From an uncultured Lachnospiraceae bacterium (GTDB taxonomy: Bacteria; Bacillota; Clostridia; Lachnospirales; Lachnospiraceae): DNA of 9,889 bases. Position numbers and translations under genes: made by a program. Positions 8,101 to 9,889 of the stretch are shown here, one piece after another. Location: positions 1 to 9,889 of the forward strand of contig CAOKHR010000068.1 in the NCBI GenBank assembly GCA_948468325.1, given 5' to 3'. The notes under the pieces are model-generated. The model saw only the letters and a list, made by a program, of their open reading frames with translations. It had not been told where the DNA came from and did not search any database. Position 1 is the first letter of the stretch; every line of letters begins with the position of its first letter.

Positions 8101-9335
8101 AATTCTGTCGTCTCCGGATCCTGCAGATTCAGTTCGTCAATTGTATATGTATGACGGCCTCCCGTTTCAGATGATGTTCTGTACTGCGGAAAAGCTCTTG
8201 TAAAAGCCAGAGCATGCGCCGGCATATCAAATTCCGGTACAATATCTATTCCCATTTGTCTGCTGTCTTTTATAAACTGGCGGAATTCATCTTTTGTGTA
8301 ATACAAATCTTCGGAAGTTGCTGATTTTCCCAGTAATTCCGGATAGTTTTCATCGGTATTTACCACGCCCGATTCCAGACGGAAGCCCGCATAAGCCTGG
8401 TCCTTTGCAGTCTGAAGTCCTTTTTCCAGTTTTTCTGCATCCGTACCTGTCTGCTGGTTTTTATAATCCTCCATAAAAATCAGATTATCATTCAGATGAA
8501 TCTGAAAACTGTTCATTTTATACCAGGACATATTTTGGGCAAACTGATACAGCGCATCCATTGTAAAAGGCTTTCTTCCTACATCAAGGCTAAAAGCGCG
8601 CACTTCGTATTTCGGATAATCCCGAACCAGTCCCTTGGGTATGCTCTGATTCTGCTTTAAAATCTGAAGGATTGTCCGGGTTGCCCAGTAAACTCCGACT
8701 GCATCTTCCGCCCCCACACATACGGCATTATCAATATCCATCACATAGCCTTCTTTACCCAGTCCTTTTTCTTGCTCTGTGAGCTCAAAATAAAAGTCGC
8801 ACATCTTTGCATCAGACCTGGTACCCACTCTGATTTCCTGTAATTTCAGTCCTGTAATATCCAGATAATCCTGTTCGAATTCTTCTGCCACGTCCTGCAA
8901 TTTTGCATCAGAAATAATCAGTTTCGACGCCGAAGATATAACAAATGTTCCTGTTTTGCCATGCCACTCCTGAAGTTCGGGAATCACTGTCGGCTTCTCA
9001 TTGGCATTCGGAATTGCTTCATAAGCGCCGCGGACGGTATAGGTGGTTTCTTCTCCTTTTGTAACAGTCTGATCTGTTCCGTTTGTTGTTTCAAAAAAAC
9101 CTTTCACCGTTTTATCCTCTAACGGTGTGTAAACGGTTCCGTCTTCCCCTATGATCTGTTCATAATCCGCACAAAAACGCACGGTATCGTTACCGCTTAC
9201 AGATGGAAGTTCAAGATTCTCCCCTTTTTCAATTACATTTGATTCTTCTGCTTTTGCCGGAAATTGTACGGAACCAATCACCATCATAAAAGCAATCGTA
9301 AATGTTCCCATTTGCTTCAATTTTTTACGAAACAT
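5184..9335 (-). CDS. Secreted multidomain GH20 beta-N-acetylhexosaminidase / lacto-N-biosidase-type enzyme, copy R
   Basis: Residue-for-residue the same 1383-residue protein as the gene at 775–4926: signal peptide, GH20b, GH20 barrel with Asp439–Glu440 (codons at 8021–8016), LamG-like, CBM32, FIVAR repeats, lysine-rich LRR_5 tail. What differs is the context. This copy lies 45 bp after the stop of a sialidase gene on the same strand, with AGGGGGA (9352–9346) 11 nt before the ATG and no convincing promoter between, so it is probably the second gene of a sialidase–GH20 operon and represents the ancestral location. Desialylation of glycans followed by exo-removal of HexNAc or lacto-N-biose is a sensible extracellular sequence. 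The plain HIGTDEF and QIHLNDN signatures differ from the classical HexA-type HIGGDE and HLTDDQ, which makes a lacto-N-biosidase-like branch plausible; strict beta-hexosaminidase activity is the alternative. Confidence 0.93.
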   Translation of the reverse strand: MFRKKLKQMGTFTIAFMMVIGSVQFPAKAEESNVIEKGENLELPSVSGNDTVRFCADYEQIIGEDGTVYTPLEDKTVKGFFETTNGTDQTVTKGEETTYTVRGAYEAIPNANEKPTVIPELQEWHGKTGTFVISSASKLIISDAKLQDVAEEFEQDYLDITGLKLQEIRVGTRSDAKMCDFYFELTEQEKGLGKEGYVMDIDNAVCVGAEDAVGVYWATRTILQILKQNQSIPKGLVRDYPKYEVRAFSLDVGRKPFTMDALYQFAQNMSWYKMNSFQIHLNDNLIFMEDYKNQQTGTDAEKLEKGLQTAKDQAYAGFRLESGVVNTDENYPELLGKSATSEDLYYTKDEFRQFIKDSRQMGIDIVPEFDMPAHALAFTRAFPQYRTSSETGGRHTYTIDELNLQDPETTEFAKSLWEDYFTGDDPVFDKDTTIHIGTDEFNGTGGNESFRKFSDDMIKFVQGTGRKVRMWGSLSNKSGSTPVASNDVQLNIWSTSYANPANMYNQGFDMINTLVDGSTACGGLYIVPSGTRNRGAYADLLDTTNLYNNWQPNIFSGYTVKAGDDQMLGACFASWHDNIDTRANGITQYDSFYRFMDALPVISAKVWGDVNKDETAFSEFCALASKTGTAPNTNMYAEVDFVTNTASDWTFDETLEKDSSVNGFDLTAVENAKLVNGENAGKALQLNGGRSYAETPLNQVGSNAIITMKVKMDADADTETSEQILCESKEKFGTYGTYAIKASITKNGTSYVGFSREGYDYTFNYTLPENEWVELEFHSGQDRVALYVNGELADDNPEFYFANHPETPLKASRGNAKVATMMVPIGRIGSDTDSFKGQIAYVTVTGNGTSSAGYGSVEHSEMTATACSVSEASATEGPVKFAIDDNSDTYWHTDWSNDTAISADHYHWFKVTLENAKTISRLTYLPRQNSESGRILEYSIDVEKENPDGTLTTETVVSRGTWANTTDQKTADFEPVKVKSVTLKILASKEDNVGAHATIAELNLYEPVDAKADLENIVNLCEGDTYQKDSYTDQSWKVLQEAKEEARLILEYESSTEADYLSALGKVRDAIDHLTELDFMSDTEKVRYNLSSTIVEAEEKLKELEGTKASVSLQAVIAAAKAALENENGSGQTDLSGILSDLKTAGDEDKIISETKETLNTAISEARKKLANTAGYTADSVSALKAAVTAAEKMLTKENVSIKELEEAIENLGKLSLVKEITIPVKDPDTDGSLNGGSNGSELKDGDSFTTVSGVKYQVVSASAKTVKLVKGKDVKTVKINTVTYDSIKYTVVEIANNAYKGCSKKLKTVTIGADVKTIGKNAFKGCKKLTKVTISGKSKLAKVGAGAFKGASKKISVKLPKNLKKNKSIKKQIKTAGIKKGV

Positions 9336-9380
9336 AAAATTTATGTCCCCCTTTCAATTATACAATCCAAAAAAATACAT

Positions 9381-9889
9381 TTAGAGACCACTCCGCAAGA
9401 GTGTGTCATAATCTCCGGAAGCAGTAAAGGTAAATTCCGCATCCGAAAGATTCAGGTTTCTGTTGGATTCTGCCAAAAAACTGTTCAGATCAGAAGCGCT
9501 TCCCGTTCCGCTGTGATCATATAATTCAAAAAAGGTTTTCGCACCGACAGAAACTTTCGCACAGGAAGCATCCGGCTTAGCAGTAATGTCAAAATCATCG
9601 CCGTCCAGTATCGTATACTCTTCTCCCTCCGCTAGTTCCACCTGAACCGAAATGCCGTCTATTACTGCATTCGGAACAACCTCACGTATATCATATGTAC
9701 TGAAAGAAATACCTCCCTGACTGCCTTTTTCCCACAGAAGCGCAAGGGAACCGTCTTCCTGTTCCGTCAGGCAGGAGTATGAATATCTGCTGCTAAGGGC
9801 GAAAGCATTCTGCAGCTCCATAGTATGTCCTTCATCCTCATTTACCAGAAAAACATGTATTTTCCCGTTAGAACGTCCGCTGCTTGGAC
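9381..9889 (-). CDS. GH33 sialidase (neuraminidase), C-terminal part
   Basis: The frame is open to the right edge; 168 codons plus the stop TAA (9383–9381) are visible. It begins PSSGRSNGKIHVFLVNEDEG and continues with SSRYSYSCLTEQEDGSLALLWE, the typical end of the sialidase beta-propeller. The Arg at 9875–9873 is the candidate third member of the arginine triad that binds the sialate carboxylate. The second Tyr of YSYS (9779–9777), 32 residues later, is the candidate nucleophile; that spacing suits the family. After the propeller (about residue 75 of the visible part) comes roughly 90 residues of acidic sequence that I do not recognise, ending without LPXTG or a membrane helix. The enzyme should release terminal sialic acid from host glycans outside the cell; the export signal would be outside the window. 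GH20 copy R follows after 45 bp, so the two are probably one operon. Confidence 0.85.
   Translation of the reverse strand, partial: PSSGRSNGKIHVFLVNEDEGHTMELQNAFALSSRYSYSCLTEQEDGSLALLWEKGSQGGISFSTYDIREVVPNAVIDGISVQVELAEGEEYTILDGDDFDITAKPDASCAKVSVGAKTFFELYDHSGTGSASDLNSFLAESNRNLNLSDAEFTFTASGDYDTLLRSGL

Larger units (their letters stand above)
4951..9359. repeat. Tandem duplication unit, right copy (4409 bp)
   Basis: Second head-to-tail copy of 542–4950, directly abutting it with no insertion. It carries GH20 copy R and a detached asp23 start region with its promoter. No insertion-sequence ends, transposase or long flanking repeats border it; only ATA (perfect), or TCAATyATA with one mismatch, is shared at the ends. 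Confidence 0.97.

Noticed and set aside
9357..9362. TATAAT on the minus strand in the 45-bp gap between sialidase and GH20 copy R (also kept at 4953–4948)
   Set aside because: There is no acceptable -35 box at 16–18 bp. A start site here would fall in or next to the ribosome binding site, leaving almost no leader. It is probably chance in AT-rich DNA.
542..9362. Composite transposon or integrated element explaining the repeat
   Set aside because: No transposase, inverted terminal repeats, att-like sites or target duplications at 542, 4950 or 9362; the copies abut directly with only ATA shared.
9264..9524. 86-codon plus-strand frame over the GH20 start and sialidase end
   Set aside because: It is antisense to both coding regions and has no recognisable family features.

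Overview
The window reads as Firmicutes DNA, most likely a gut Lachnospiraceae. The evidence is a moderately AT-rich genome with strong GGAGG-type ribosome binding sites, an Asp23 (YloU)–FakA (YloV) gene pair, and a large secreted glycosidase built as GH20–LamG–CBM32–FIVAR–LRR_5 next to a sialidase. All supported genes are on the minus strand, so transcription runs right to left. I cannot name the species.

Layout in transcription order (right to left): (1) the 3' end of a GH33 sialidase (9889–9381, its 5' part outside the window); (2) a 1383-residue secreted GH20 enzyme, copy R (9335–5184); (3) a 195-bp spacer with a terminator-like structure, a good sigma-A promoter and the first 13 codons of the asp23-family gene; (4) a second, identical GH20 gene, copy L (4926–775); (5) the same spacer again (774–580); (6) the intact asp23/yloU gene (579–220); (7) the start of fakA/yloV (206–1, running off the left edge).

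The main observation is a head-to-tail tandem duplication with a 4409-bp period. Positions 542–4953 read the same as 4951–9362, and I found no difference between the copies. The duplicated block holds one whole GH20 gene, its 3' terminator region, and the promoter, leader and first codons of asp23. The ancestral order was probably sialidase–GH20–terminator–promoter–asp23–fakA. The new junction at about 4950 therefore does more than double gene dose. It puts GH20 copy L behind a duplicate of the asp23–fakA promoter and start region. Copy R keeps its native place 45 bp after the sialidase stop and was probably cotranscribed with it. The junction also creates an 18-codon fusion reading frame that ends 5 nt before the copy L start codon, with the GH20 ribosome binding site inside it.

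Functionally, sialidase and GH20 hexosaminidase/lacto-N-biosidase-type enzymes act in sequence on host mucin or milk glycans: sialic acid is removed first, then terminal HexNAc or lacto-N-biose units. asp23/fakA belongs to ordinary cell-envelope and fatty-acid activation functions. The duplication may thus have placed one copy of a foraging enzyme under a housekeeping promoter. Because the copies look perfect, the event is either very recent, held identical by recombination, or an assembly artefact; long reads across the junction would decide.
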